From contig JAAELQ010000263.1 of NCBI GenBank assembly GCA_024226515.1, positions 1 to 64,000 of the forward strand: a DNA stretch of 64,000 bases. The letters run 5' to 3'. The notes under the pieces were generated by a model, which was not told the DNA's origin, searched no databases, and saw only the letters and a list, made by a program, of their open reading frames with translations. The DNA is from a bacterium. Lineage in GTDB: Bacteria > Acidobacteriota > Polarisedimenticolia > Polarisedimenticolales > Polarisedimenticolaceae. Below are positions 46,396-57,394 of this stretch, one piece after another (within the stretch, counting starts at the first letter, position 1; every line of letters starts with the position of its first letter). The translations under genes and the position numbers were made by a program.

Positions 46396-47748
46396 ATGTC
46401 AACAAGTTTTCGCCAGGTTTTCGCCCGATCGGGTCGCGGAGAGACGGTCCGCGCTTTTTTGCTGTTCGGCGTTCTGCTGCTCGTCCTGGTCGGTGTCGCG
46501 GGCAACCTCGCGCTGCGCGAGCTCAACGTCAAGGTACTGAGCAACCGGCTCGATCTGATCCGTCACGAGGCCGAGCGCATCGCCCGCACGGTGGCCCACC
46601 TGGGTGGAGATCCGGGCAGCATCGACTTCTCCCGGGTGCGCGCGGGGCAGGACGCGTTACGCAACGTGATCCACGAACGATTCTCACGTCGGTTCTTCAT
46701 GCACCACGTCGAGATTCGTGACCGCTTCGGCGTGCGCCAGATGATCTTCTTCCGCGAATCCGTGCCGATGCCCCAGCCCGAGCTGAAGCCGGGCATGGTG
46801 CCGGTCGACTGGCCCACCGGTGGGCAGCAGGAGGTTCGAGTGCCGCTTGGATTGTCCGAAGGCGAGGTCATCGTCGGAATCGCGGCGCAGCCGCTGCTCT
46901 CCGAGCTCGAGAACCTGCGCAGCTCGCTGCGGTTGAAGGTCGTCGTCGCCGCCGTGCTCGCGGTGGGCGTGCTGGTGGCCGGGTTCTTCTACGTGCTGCA
47001 CCTGCTGAAAAAGAACCGGATGCTCGAGCAGGCGCGCCAGTCGGCCGAGAGGGCCTCGTACGTCGGTTTGCTGGCCTCGGGACTGGCCCACGAGATCCGC
47101 AATCCGCTCAACGCCATGAACATGAACCTGCAGATGCTCGAAGAGGAGCTGCAGTGCAGGCCCGATTGCGCCGACCTCGATTATCACGAGCTCCTGGGAA
47201 CCAACCAGAGCGAGATCAAGCGACTCGAGCGACTGGTGAACAACTTCCTGGCCTACGCACGGCCGGCCCGGCCACGCTTCGAGTCCACCGACCTGAACCA
47301 GATCGTCTCCGAGGTCGCACGGTTCCTCGAGGGTGACTTCCGCCAGAGTCAGGTCGAGTTGTCCACGGAGCTGGAGCCGATGGTGCCGCACGTCGAGATC
47401 GACGAGACGCAGTTCAAGCAGGCGTTGATGAATCTGCTGGTCAACGCGCGCCAGGTGTTGCCGGCGAACGGTCGCGTCGTCGTCCGCACCCGTCCCGGGT
47501 CGCAGGGCGAGGTCGTGCTGGAGGTCGAGGACGACGGCCCCGGGATCCCGGCCGAGGCGCGGGAGCGCATCTTCGAGGTGTTCTACTCGAGTCGTGGTGG
47601 GGGCACGGGGCTCGGTCTGCCGATCGCGCGCCAGATCGTCGAGCGCCACGGAGGGACGATCGACCTCCGGTCCGAGGAGGGGAAGGGGACGACCTTCATG
47701 ATCCGCCTGCCCCGGCGCCATCCTGCGCACGCCGCGTCGAACGACTGA
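46396..47748 (+). CDS. Membrane sensor histidine kinase (NtrB-like)
   Basis: 450 residues. A transmembrane helix at ~20-40, a periplasmic sensor domain (~42-175) of no recognised family, a second helix (~181-203), then HisKA with phospho-acceptor His232 in GLAHEIRNPLNAM. The HATPase domain has N-box LMNLLVNARQVL, G1 EVEDDGPGIP and G2 GGGTGLGLPIARQIVERHGG. The HEIRNPLN form is the one usually paired with NtrC-type, sigma-54-dependent regulators, two of which lie 6-10 kb downstream. No receiver is adjacent. Its last 53 nt overlap the 3' end of the convergent SGNH gene. Confidence 0.92.
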   Translation: MSTSFRQVFARSGRGETVRAFLLFGVLLLVLVGVAGNLALRELNVKVLSNRLDLIRHEAERIARTVAHLGGDPGSIDFSRVRAGQDALRNVIHERFSRRFFMHHVEIRDRFGVRQMIFFRESVPMPQPELKPGMVPVDWPTGGQQEVRVPLGLSEGEVIVGIAAQPLLSELENLRSSLRLKVVVAAVLAVGVLVAGFFYVLHLLKKNRMLEQARQSAERASYVGLLASGLAHEIRNPLNAMNMNLQMLEEELQCRPDCADLDYHELLGTNQSEIKRLERLVNNFLAYARPARPRFESTDLNQIVSEVARFLEGDFRQSQVELSTELEPMVPHVEIDETQFKQALMNLLVNARQVLPANGRVVVRTRPGSQGEVVLEVEDDGPGIPAEARERIFEVFYSSRGGGTGLGLPIARQIVERHGGTIDLRSEEGKGTTFMIRLPRRHPAHAASND

Positions 47749-49414
47749 TTCGCTCCAGCGCCCTGCGCGGGGCGCTCCAGTCCGGCCGTAGCTCCGCGGC
47801 GGCGCGGTAGTGCTCGGCCGCCTCGTCGAGGCGCCCGCGCGCGGCGAACACGTTGCCCAGCCCGTGATGCGCCCCAGCGGCGGCCGCGTCGAGTTCGACC
47901 GCGCGGCGGAACGCCGCCTCGGCCTCGTCGAGGCGACCCGCCTGGGCCAGCAACGCCCCGAGCCTGGCCTGCAGGGCCGGGTCGCCGGGGATCGAAGCCG
48001 CGGCGCTCTCGTAGTGCGGCAGCGCGGCGCCGAGATCGCCGCTGCGCTCGAGGGCGATCGCGAGATTACGCTGCACCTCCGCACCCGCCCCGGGGTCCTC
48101 GAGAGCGCTGCGATAGTGCTCGATCGCTCCTTCGAGATCCCCGCGCGCCAGCAGCAGGTTGGCGAGGTTGTTGTGGGCGTCGGAATAGTCAGGACGCTCG
48201 GCCAGCGCACGGTGGAAGCTGCGCTCGGCATCGTCTTCCCGCCCGGCTCGCTTGTGGGTCAGCCCTTCGTTGTTGAACACGTGCGCGTAGTCGGGAGCGC
48301 TCTGGCCTCGGTCGAGCGACGCGCGAATCGCTTCTGCATCCTCGGACGACCGCGGGCCGAGCGCCATGCCGCCCGGTTCCGCGAGCCAGGCGCGCAACGC
48401 GTCCGCCGCGACGCGGCAGCCCTCGACGGAAGGGTGCAACCGGTCGCCGACCGTGTACAGCAGGCGCGGGCTTGCGTTCGAGCCGCGTCGCGCCAGGTCG
48501 GCGCGGAACGCCGGCGCCAGACGGCGCACGCTCAGGCCGTGCATCGCCGCCAGCCGCTCGACGATCAGTGCATCCGAACCCGGCATGGCCTCGGGATCGA
48601 CGATGCCGTCGTCCTCGAACACCGGCCACACCGCCACCCCGACCTCGAAGCCGTGCGCCTCGGCCAGCTCGCGCAGCAGCGCGAGCCCCTCGCTCACGTT
48701 GCCCTCGCCGATCGCCCGCCGATTCCAGCGCACGGGATCGAACTCCGCGCCGAAACCGAAGAGGTTCGTGCGGATCGAGCCCGCGCGGAACAGGTGCGAG
48801 GCGTGAAACAGGCGCTCGGCCCAGGCCGGTCGCGCGAGGTCCCCCTCCAGGCGATACGCCTCTCGATTGAAGTCGTCGAAGTCGTTCGCGACGAAGACGA
48901 GCAGCACGACGTCGGGCCGAAACGCCAGCCCCTTGACACGCAGCAGCTCGACCTCGGCCCGCGTGCAGTAGCCGCTGACGCCGAAGTTCAGCACCTCGAC
49001 ATCGCCAGCGGAGTTCCGCTCGAGTCGGCGCGAGATCGTGTCGTCGAGATCGCGGATGTCGTGGCCCTCGACGACCGAATCGCCCAGCAACAGCACTCGC
49101 CGGCCCCCGGGACGCGCCTCGACCGTGCGCTCGACGTCGCGCTGCCCCCAGGAGTTCGTGCTCGGGTACGACCGCGCGAAGTCGGCGTCGGGGTTGCGAT
49201 AGTCGGACTTCAGCTCGAACCCGAGGATCGGGTTCGTCGAGCGGCGGTAGACCGAGTCCGCGCCGTCGATCTCCAGGGCCTTCACCGCGGGCGCGACCCC
49301 CAGCGCCCGGATCGCGCCCTCCGCCAGCAGCAGCGCGAGGACCGTGGAGCCCAGGGCTGCCAGCAGCTTCGCGGCGCGGCCGGCGCCCCGGCGCGTTGAT
49401 CGGTCAGGTTGCAT
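47696..49414 (-). CDS. Membrane-anchored SGNH hydrolase fused to TPR repeats
   Basis: 572 residues. An N-terminal membrane anchor/signal (~15-38) is followed by an SGNH/GDSL domain (~60-350): block I LLLGDSVVEGHDI (nucleophile Ser113), FGVSGYCTRAE, block III-like VANDFDDFN and block V GDRLHPSVEG with the catalytic Asp/His pair. Four to five TPR units follow (~380-555: DAHNNLANLLLARGDLEGAI, HHGLGNVFAARGRLDEAAEH). SGNH enzymes cleave esters, often acetyl groups on polysaccharides. The TPR part suggests a protein partner. It would lie in the periplasm. Confidence 0.85.
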   Translation of the reverse strand: MQPDRSTRRGAGRAAKLLAALGSTVLALLLAEGAIRALGVAPAVKALEIDGADSVYRRSTNPILGFELKSDYRNPDADFARSYPSTNSWGQRDVERTVEARPGGRRVLLLGDSVVEGHDIRDLDDTISRRLERNSAGDVEVLNFGVSGYCTRAEVELLRVKGLAFRPDVVLLVFVANDFDDFNREAYRLEGDLARPAWAERLFHASHLFRAGSIRTNLFGFGAEFDPVRWNRRAIGEGNVSEGLALLRELAEAHGFEVGVAVWPVFEDDGIVDPEAMPGSDALIVERLAAMHGLSVRRLAPAFRADLARRGSNASPRLLYTVGDRLHPSVEGCRVAADALRAWLAEPGGMALGPRSSEDAEAIRASLDRGQSAPDYAHVFNNEGLTHKRAGREDDAERSFHRALAERPDYSDAHNNLANLLLARGDLEGAIEHYRSALEDPGAGAEVQRNLAIALERSGDLGAALPHYESAAASIPGDPALQARLGALLAQAGRLDEAEAAFRRAVELDAAAAGAHHGLGNVFAARGRLDEAAEHYRAAAELRPDWSAPRRALERISRSTRRAQDGAGAGGS

Positions 49415-49487
49415 CTCAGCGTTCCCCGGGACGTGCCGTTCCGGCAGCGGACGGCTATTGTGTCACCGATCGAGAGGAGGCATCCGA

Positions 49488-50579
49488 ATGAAAGCCAGCT
49501 CGCAGCTTGTCTATGCCGCGCCGTTTGTCTGCGCCGCACTGTTCGCGACGATGGGGTGTGACGGGGGCGGCTCCGGCTCGGCCGGTGGCGACCTGTCCGC
49601 ACTCACGCTGGACCCCGACCAGGAGATCCACCGCATCGCCTTCGGATCGTGCGCCGACGAGACGGCGCCGCAACCGATCTGGGATGCGATCCTCGAGGCC
49701 GACCCCGACCTGTTCATCTTCTCGGGCGATGCCGTCCACAACAGCGGCGGGCCCGCCGCGCTGGACGAGGCCTACGCCAAGCTGGCGGCGATCGAGGGTT
49801 TCAGAAAGCTGCGCGAGACGAAGCCCATGCTGGCGATCTGGGACGATCACGACTTCGGCCTCAACGACGGCGGCGCGAGCTTCGAGGGCAAGGATGTCGC
49901 GAAGCAGAAGTTCCTCGACTTCTGGCAAATCCCGGCGGACTCCCCGCGCGCGACGCGACCGGGCCTGTACGACGCGGTGACGGTCGGGCCCGAGGGGCGG
50001 CGCCTGCAGATCATCCTCATCGACACGCGCTGGTTCCGCGATCCTCTGCGGCGCTCCGAGGTGAGCACCGGAGGACACGGTCCGTACATCGAGCACGAGG
50101 ATCCGTCGGCGGAGATGATCGGCGAGGAACAGTGGGAGTGGATCATCGAGAAGATGGAGCAGCCGGCGGACGTCCGCATTCTCGTCAGCAGCATCCCGTT
50201 GCTGACGTCGCGCGAGCACTGGGAGAAGTGGACCAACTTCCCGGAGGACGTGTCGCGCATCGTCGGCGTCATCGAGACCACGAACGCCTATCACACATTG
50301 ATCGTCAGCGGCGGCCGTCACTTCGGCGCGATCTACCGCGGTGGACTCGGCGTGCCGTACCCGCTGCACGAGGTGGCGACGGGGTCGTTGAACATGGCGG
50401 ATGCTCCTCCCGCGGAGGCCGTCCGGGACATGACCCGCATCGGAGATCCGTTCTACGTCCCCAACTTCGGCGTGATCGAGATCGACTGGGAGAAGGACTC
50501 CGTGCGTCTCGAACTGCGCGACGAGAAGGGCGTGACGTTGCGCCACATGATCCTCGATCTGGCGACGCTCGAGATGTAG
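49488..50579 (+). CDS. PhoD-like metallophosphatase lipoprotein
   Basis: 363 residues from ATG 49488, preceded by GAGAGGAGG; upstream codons are not signal-like. A signal with a likely lipobox (LFATMGCDGGG) precedes a PhoD-type domain. IAFGSCADETAPQPIWDAIL, DPDLFIFSGDAVHN, AIWDDHDFGLNDGGA and IILIDTRWFRDPLR are the usual landmarks of bacterial PhoD-like phosphatases. The last metal-binding motif reads SGGRHFGAIY, where SGDxH is normal, so one acidic residue is missing. Probable periplasmic phosphodiesterase or phosphatase. A GGGGTCAGAC repeat begins at its stop codon. Confidence 0.85.
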   Translation: MKASSQLVYAAPFVCAALFATMGCDGGGSGSAGGDLSALTLDPDQEIHRIAFGSCADETAPQPIWDAILEADPDLFIFSGDAVHNSGGPAALDEAYAKLAAIEGFRKLRETKPMLAIWDDHDFGLNDGGASFEGKDVAKQKFLDFWQIPADSPRATRPGLYDAVTVGPEGRRLQIILIDTRWFRDPLRRSEVSTGGHGPYIEHEDPSAEMIGEEQWEWIIEKMEQPADVRILVSSIPLLTSREHWEKWTNFPEDVSRIVGVIETTNAYHTLIVSGGRHFGAIYRGGLGVPYPLHEVATGSLNMADAPPAEAVRDMTRIGDPFYVPNFGVIEIDWEKDSVRLELRDEKGVTLRHMILDLATLEM

Positions 50580-50659
50580 GGGTCAGACTGTGCATTGTGC
50601 GATATGCACAGAGCACAGTCTGACCCCCTACTTCTTTGCGCGATGCACGGTCTGACCCC
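50579..50659. repeat. REP-like cluster: three GGGGTCAGACNGTGC copies
   Basis: GGGGTCAGACTGTGC at 50579-50593 pairs perfectly with GCACAGTCTGACCCC at 50613-50627 (15-bp arms, 19-nt loop that itself contains TGCA...TGCA pairing). A third copy, GCACGGTCTGACCCC, is at 50645-50659. GGGGTCAGACC-type palindromes are scattered in many bacterial genomes near RAYT-type REP transposases. No transposase is present here. The cluster fills the gap between the phosphatase and methyltransferase genes and enters the N-terminus of the latter. Confidence 0.7.
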
Positions 50660-51791
50660 TCTTTCGTGCCCGGTCTCGACGGCTTGCGGCGGGTGTCCGC
50701 TGATCGACGAGCCGTACTCGCGGCAGCTCGGGATCAAGACGCGCATCGTGCGTGACGCGCTGGCGCGTTGGCCCGCGCTGGCCTCGACGCCGGTTCGCGA
50801 TTGCGTTGCGGCACCGCAAACGGAGGCCTACCGCAATCGCGCGAAGCTCGCGCTGCGCGCCGACGCGGGGCGCGTCGTGGCGGGCCTGTATCGCCGTGGC
50901 ACCGACGAGGTCGTCGACATCTCGCAGTGCCGCGTCCAGGGGCACACCTCGCTCGCGGCGCTGCGCGAGGTCGTGGCGTGGTTGCAGCGGCATTCGCTGG
51001 CGCGTCCCGGCGGGCCGCTGCGCAACGTGGACCTGCGCGAGACCGCGGCGGGGGGCGTGCACCTGAACCTGGTCGCCGAGACCGGGCCGAACGACGCGCT
51101 CGAGCTTCCCGTCGACGACCTGCAGATCGACGGCCTGTCCGGCGTCTCCGTCAACTTCAACCCACGCGCTTCGTCCTACGTGTTCGGCCCGACGACGCGC
51201 ACGCTGCGCGGCGAGCGCACGTTCTTCGCCGCCGCCGTCGGGCCCGATGGCGAACGGAGGGAGTTCGAGGTCCCCGCGGTCGGCTTCTTCCAGGTCGCGA
51301 CGGGGCCGCTGGCTGCGATCCACCGCGAGCTGTCGGCCCACCTGGGTCGCGGCGGCCCGCTGCTGGACCTGTACTGCGGCGTCGGACTGCACGGACTGAC
51401 GTTGAGCGCCCCGGAGGCCGGGGCCGCACCCCTGATCGGCATCGAGGAGGTTCCCGCGTCCGCCGCGTGCGCGCGCCGGAACGCGGCGCGGATGGGCGTC
51501 GCGGCCCGCTTCCGCACCGGCCGGGTCGAGGCGCTGGCCGCGGCCGAGATCGAGAAGCTCTCCGGCGCCCGCGTGATTCTCAACCCGGGACGCCCCGGTT
51601 GCCGCGATTCCGTCCTGCGCGCGATCACCGCGGGCGACGTCCGCCGTATCGCCTACCTGTCGTGCAATCCCGAGACGCTGGCCCGCGACCTCGCCGCGCT
51701 GGCGGCCGCGGGACGCGAGGTGGTCTCCGTCACGCCGTACGACATGATGCCCCAGACCGCGCAGGTCGAAGCGCTGGCCTTGCTGAGCTAA
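50643..51791 (+). CDS. RlmD/TrmA-family RNA (uracil-5-)-methyltransferase-like protein
   Basis: 382 residues if read from the ATG at 50643 (no ribosome binding site; ATG 50604 and TTG 50595 are alternatives). The N-terminus has the iron-sulfur Cys pattern C-x5-C-G-G-C (CPVSTACGGCPLID), with a later Cys in ISQCRV as fourth ligand. No TRAM domain precedes it. The SAM motif LLDLYCGVGLHGLTLS lies at ~238-253 and the catalytic-Cys motif YLSCNPETLARD at ~338-349. Where RlmD/TrmA carry DPPR/DPAR, this protein has LNPGRPGC, so the substrate or activity may differ. It probably modifies a uridine in rRNA or tRNA. Confidence 0.8.
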   Translation: MHGLTPLSCPVSTACGGCPLIDEPYSRQLGIKTRIVRDALARWPALASTPVRDCVAAPQTEAYRNRAKLALRADAGRVVAGLYRRGTDEVVDISQCRVQGHTSLAALREVVAWLQRHSLARPGGPLRNVDLRETAAGGVHLNLVAETGPNDALELPVDDLQIDGLSGVSVNFNPRASSYVFGPTTRTLRGERTFFAAAVGPDGERREFEVPAVGFFQVATGPLAAIHRELSAHLGRGGPLLDLYCGVGLHGLTLSAPEAGAAPLIGIEEVPASAACARRNAARMGVAARFRTGRVEALAAAEIEKLSGARVILNPGRPGCRDSVLRAITAGDVRRIAYLSCNPETLARDLAALAAAGREVVSVTPYDMMPQTAQVEALALLS

Positions 51792-53810
<2,019 letters not shown>

Positions 53811-53825
53811 AATCTCGGTGGGTCC

Positions 53826-55220
53826 ATGAACGACACGGTCAGCATCATTCTCATCGAAGACGAGGAGCCGAACCGGCGCACGCTCAAACGCGCGCTGACC
53901 TCGGTCGGCTACGACGTGGCCGACTTCGCCGGCGCCGATCCTGCGCTGGACCACCTACGCAACCACGCGGAGGTGACGATGATCATCACGGACCTGATGC
54001 TGCCCGGCACCGACGGGTTCGGCGTGCTGGACCAGGCGCGCAAGATCAACCCCGACGTGGGCATCCTGATGGTCACCGGGCACGGCTCGGTCGAGTCGGC
54101 CGTGGACGCGATGAAACGCGGCGCCGACGACTACCTGACGAAGCCCGTCGACCTGTTCGAGTTGCGCAAGCGCACGTCGGCGATCGTCGAGAAGCGCATG
54201 CTGTCCCGCCGCGTGGACGAGCTCGAGAAGCGGCTCGGCGAGAAGTTCGGCAACCTGATCGGCCGCTCGAAGGCGATGGAGGGGTTGTTCCGGCAGATGG
54301 ACCTCGTCGCGCCCGCGCGATCCAACGTGCTGATCATCGGCGAATCGGGGACGGGCAAGGAGCTGGTGGCGAACGCGCTGCACGAGCACTCTCCTCGTCG
54401 CGATGCGCGCTTCCTCCCGATCAACTGCGCGGCGATCCCCGCCGAGATTCTCGAGTCCGAGCTGTTCGGTCACGAGAAGGGGGCGTTCACCGGGGCGTCG
54501 GCGCGCAAGGTGGGCAAGTTCGAGCTGGCCGACGGCGGAACGCTGTTTCTGGACGAGATCGGTGAGCTGCCGCTCGAGATGCAGGTCAAGCTGCTGCGCG
54601 TCCTGGAGCAGCGCGAGTTCATGCGCGTGGGCGGGACCGAGACGATCCGCGTCGACATTCGCCTGGTCGCGGCGACCAACCAGGACCTGGAGAAGATGGT
54701 CGAGGAGCGGCAGTTCCGCAGCGACCTGTACTACCGGCTCAAGGTCGTGACGATCCAGATCCCGCCGCTGCGCGACCGCGAGGGTGACATTCCGTTGCTG
54801 GCGAACCAGTTCCTCGAGCGTTTCGCCAAGGAGAACGAGCGCAAGGAGCTGCGCTTCAGCGCGGACGCGATGCGCGTGCTCGTCGGGCACCGCTGGGAGG
54901 GCAACGTCCGCGAGCTGAAGAACACGGTGGAGAGCCTGGTCGTCCTGGCGCCCAACGACGAGATCGGCGTGGAGGATCTGCCCCCGGAGTTGGCCCGAGA
55001 CGTGCCGGCCGCGCCGGCCGGCGGCAGCGCGACCCCGGCCGGCGACGCGTCCGGCGAGGACCTGACGATGGGCGAGATCGAGCGCCTGGCGATTCTGCGC
55101 GCCCTGGAGAAGACCGACGGGAATCGAACCCAGGCCGCGGAGATGCTGGGGATCGGCCTGCGCACGCTGCAGCGGAAGCTCAAGGAGTACCGGATCGCCG
55201 GGACGGCGGAGGGCAATTGA
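53826..55220 (+). CDS. NtrC-family sigma-54-dependent response regulator (GAFTGA intact)
   Basis: 464 residues. Receiver (~6-120) with Asp56 in [13 protein letters not shown]+ domain with Walker A GESGTGKE (172-179), GAFTGA loop (219-224), Walker B LFLDEIGE and arginine fingers ([11 protein letters not shown]); C-terminal Fis-type HTH ([20 protein letters not shown]). It activates sigma-54 RNA polymerase by ATP hydrolysis when phosphorylated. GGTGGG stands before the ATG. A sigma-54-like promoter lies 109 nt after its stop, in front of the next gene. Its cognate kinase is not adjacent; the kinase at 46396 is a candidate. Confidence 0.95.
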   Translation: MNDTVSIILIEDEEPNRRTLKRALTSVGYDVADFAGADPALDHLRNHAEVTMIITDLMLPGTDGFGVLDQARKINPDVGILMVTGHGSVESAVDAMKRGADDYLTKPVDLFELRKRTSAIVEKRMLSRRVDELEKRLGEKFGNLIGRSKAMEGLFRQMDLVAPARSNVLIIGESGTGKELVANALHEHSPRRDARFLPINCAAIPAEILESELFGHEKGAFTGASARKVGKFELADGGTLFLDEIGELPLEMQVKLLRVLEQREFMRVGGTETIRVDIRLVAATNQDLEKMVEERQFRSDLYYRLKVVTIQIPPLRDREGDIPLLANQFLERFAKENERKELRFSADAMRVLVGHRWEGNVRELKNTVESLVVLAPNDEIGVEDLPPELARDVPAAPAGGSATPAGDASGEDLTMGEIERLAILRALEKTDGNRTQAAEMLGIGLRTLQRKLKEYRIAGTAEGN

Positions 55221-55328
55221 GCCCCCGTAGTCGCCTCCGACGCGCCACATTGGCGTCCGTGTCGCGCCTGCTTGGCTCCGGCTCGTCCGCCGCGCCGCAA
55301 AAACCCCGGAATCTCACACCCCACGCCC

Positions 55329-55344
55329 AGGCACAAGCCTTGCT
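55329..55344 (+). promoter_or_regulatory. Sigma-54 (-24/-12) promoter before the single-receiver gene
   Basis: AGGCAC-AAGCC-TTGCT matches TGGCAC-N5-TTGCA/T except for the first base, with exact GG-N10-GC spacing. The expected start point near 55355 leaves only ~5 nt before the ATG at 55360, so the mRNA would be almost leaderless. The rest of the 55221-55359 spacer shows nothing else clear. Confidence 0.55.
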
Positions 55345-55359
55345 ACTTTGTTAAGCGTC

Positions 55360-55767
55360 ATGTCACCCCGATGCAACGATTGCTACACGGTCCTGGTCGT
55401 CGACGACGATCCGGCCGTGCTCGCCACCTACCGCCGCCTGCTGACCCGGGCCGGATACAACACGGTGGCCCAGGCCGATCCGCGCAAGGTGCTGACCCAC
55501 GGACACGACGGCGCCGATCTGCTGCTGATCGACTACAAAATGCCCGGAATCGACGGCTTGACCCTGCTGGCCGAGCTGCGCCAGCGTGACTGCACGGCTC
55601 GTTGCATCCTCGTTTCCGCCTACCTGAACGACGACGTCAGGAACCAGGCACGCCACCTCGGGGTGGACCGGGTGCTCGACAAACCGGTCGACATCTGCGC
55701 CCTGCGGCGCGTGATTCAGGAGTTGCTGCCGCGCGAGGCGGCCAGCCCGGCAAACGTCGGCAGATGA
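55360..55767 (+). CDS. Single-domain response regulator (receiver only)
   Basis: 135 residues from ATG 55360; a TTG four codons upstream is the only alternative, and neither has a ribosome binding site. Receiver motifs are complete: VLVVDDDPAVLATYRRLL, phospho-acceptor Asp in LLLIDYKMPGIDG, Ser/Thr switch in CILVSAYL, and Lys in VLDKPVD. There is no output domain, as in CheY/Spo0F-like relay proteins. Three cysteines in the first ~10 residues and middle are unusual. It lies between a sigma-54 activator and the HtrA gene, behind a sigma-54-like promoter. Confidence 0.85.
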   Translation: MSPRCNDCYTVLVVDDDPAVLATYRRLLTRAGYNTVAQADPRKVLTHGHDGADLLLIDYKMPGIDGLTLLAELRQRDCTARCILVSAYLNDDVRNQARHLGVDRVLDKPVDICALRRVIQELLPREAASPANVGR

Positions 55768-55810
55768 AATACGTAAGACATTCCGAGGGGCCGTCACGGA
55801 GATCCGTACG

Positions 55811-57358
55811 ATGAACAGTCGTGCTTTCGGGTTCTTTTCGCTTCTGCTCGTGATCGGCGCGAGCATCGTCTTCGGCATGCTGCTCGGCGGCAAGCTCAAC
55901 GCGCCCGACGTGGCGCATGCCGCGCCGATGCAGAATCGCCTCGAGCTCGCACCGGCGCGTTACGTGCCCTCGGGCTCGGAGACGATCGCCGACGTGGTCG
56001 AGCAATCGCTGCCGGCCGTCGTCAGCGTGACCGCCACGCAATTGACCGGAAAAGAAGCCGAGGAGAGCGAAGGCGAGGACGTCCCCGAGATGTGGGAGTG
56101 GCTCTTCCCGCCCGAGGACGAACAGCGTGGCCCGAACCGCCGCCCGCGCGTCGGCGAGGGATCCGGTTTCGTGATCTCCGACGACGGCTACGTGTTGACC
56201 AACAACCACGTCGTCGAGGATGCGGATCAGATCGAGGTCGGCATGCAGGACGGTCGCAAGTTCGCGGCCGAGGTCGTGGGCGCCGATCCGTCGATCGATC
56301 TCGCGTTGCTCAAGGTCAACCCGCGCGGAGAGACTCTTCCGACGCTGCCGCTGGGCGACTCGGAGTCGCTGCGCGTCGGCGAGTGGGTCATCGCCATCGG
56401 CAACCCACTCGACTTCGAGCAGACCGTCACGGTCGGTGTGGTCTCCGCCAAGGAGCGCCGCGTTCCGATCGGTGCCACCGACTCCATGGTGGTCAGCTTC
56501 ATCCAGACCGACGCCGCGATCAACTTCGGCAACTCCGGCGGCCCGCTGCTCGATGGAGCCGGCAACGTGATCGGAATCAACACCGCGATTCGCCGCGCGA
56601 ACTTTGCCGAGGGAATCGGCTTCGCGCTACCGATCAATCACGCCCGCGCCGTGATGGACCAACTTCTCGACCGCGGCTACGTGCGCCGCGGCTACATCGG
56701 TATCACGATGAACCGCAACGGGATCGACGACACTGCGCGTGAGTGGTACGGCCTGCCCGACGGTTTCGGCGTCATCATCGACGACGTCGCCGGCGAAGGA
56801 CCGGCCGAGCGCGCAGGGCTGAAGAAAGGCGACATCATCCGCAAGGTCAACGGCGAGCGCGTTCGCGACAACCGTGACCTGGTGGGCAAGATCGCCTCGC
56901 ATCAACCCGGCGATCACGTCGAGCTCGAGGTGTTCCGCCGCGGAGGCAGGACCTTCACCGCCCGCGCGACCCTCGAAGACCGCGACGAGGGGCTGGCCGC
57001 GATCAACAACCGGCCGTTGCCCGACCGCGAGGAGCGCCGCGCGACGCCGAAGTCCGGGACCGGCCTCGGGATCACGGTCGAGAACCTCACGCGTGAGCTG
57101 CGTGAGTCGATGGGCCTCGGTCGCAGCGTGCGCGGCGTGATCGTGGCGGACGTGACCTTCGACAGCGAGGCCGCCGACAAGGGCCTGCTGCGCAACAGCA
57201 TCATCACCAAGATCAACGACGATTCGATCGCCGAGGTCGACCACTGGATCGACGTCGTCGAGGATCTCGGGCCGGGCGCCGCCGTGAAGATGGAAGGCCT
57301 CCAGCCCAACGGAACGATCTTCACGGTCTTTCTGCGGGTGCCCGGGCAAGCCGACTGA
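55811..57358 (+). CDS. Periplasmic serine protease, DegP/HtrA family
   Basis: 515 residues. A signal anchor (~6-28) precedes a trypsin-like domain with His133 (TNNHVVED), Asp163 (SIDLALLKV) and Ser242 (NFGNSGGPLLDG). Two PDZ domains follow (~285-380 with KGDIIRKVNGERVRDNRDL; ~420-510 with NSIITKINDDSIAEVDHW). This is the Do/DegP plan: a periplasmic protease and chaperone for misfolded envelope proteins. An acidic insert (EEAEESEGEDVPEMWEW-like, ~82-105) sits where the regulatory LA loop is expected. A stem-loop terminator follows. Confidence 0.95.
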   Translation: MNSRAFGFFSLLLVIGASIVFGMLLGGKLNAPDVAHAAPMQNRLELAPARYVPSGSETIADVVEQSLPAVVSVTATQLTGKEAEESEGEDVPEMWEWLFPPEDEQRGPNRRPRVGEGSGFVISDDGYVLTNNHVVEDADQIEVGMQDGRKFAAEVVGADPSIDLALLKVNPRGETLPTLPLGDSESLRVGEWVIAIGNPLDFEQTVTVGVVSAKERRVPIGATDSMVVSFIQTDAAINFGNSGGPLLDGAGNVIGINTAIRRANFAEGIGFALPINHARAVMDQLLDRGYVRRGYIGITMNRNGIDDTAREWYGLPDGFGVIIDDVAGEGPAERAGLKKGDIIRKVNGERVRDNRDLVGKIASHQPGDHVELEVFRRGGRTFTARATLEDRDEGLAAINNRPLPDREERRATPKSGTGLGITVENLTRELRESMGLGRSVRGVIVADVTFDSEAADKGLLRNSIITKINDDSIAEVDHWIDVVEDLGPGAAVKMEGLQPNGTIFTVFLRVPGQAD

Positions 57359-57394
57359 CGAGCATTCGCCCGTTCTAGAATCCGATTGCACGCG

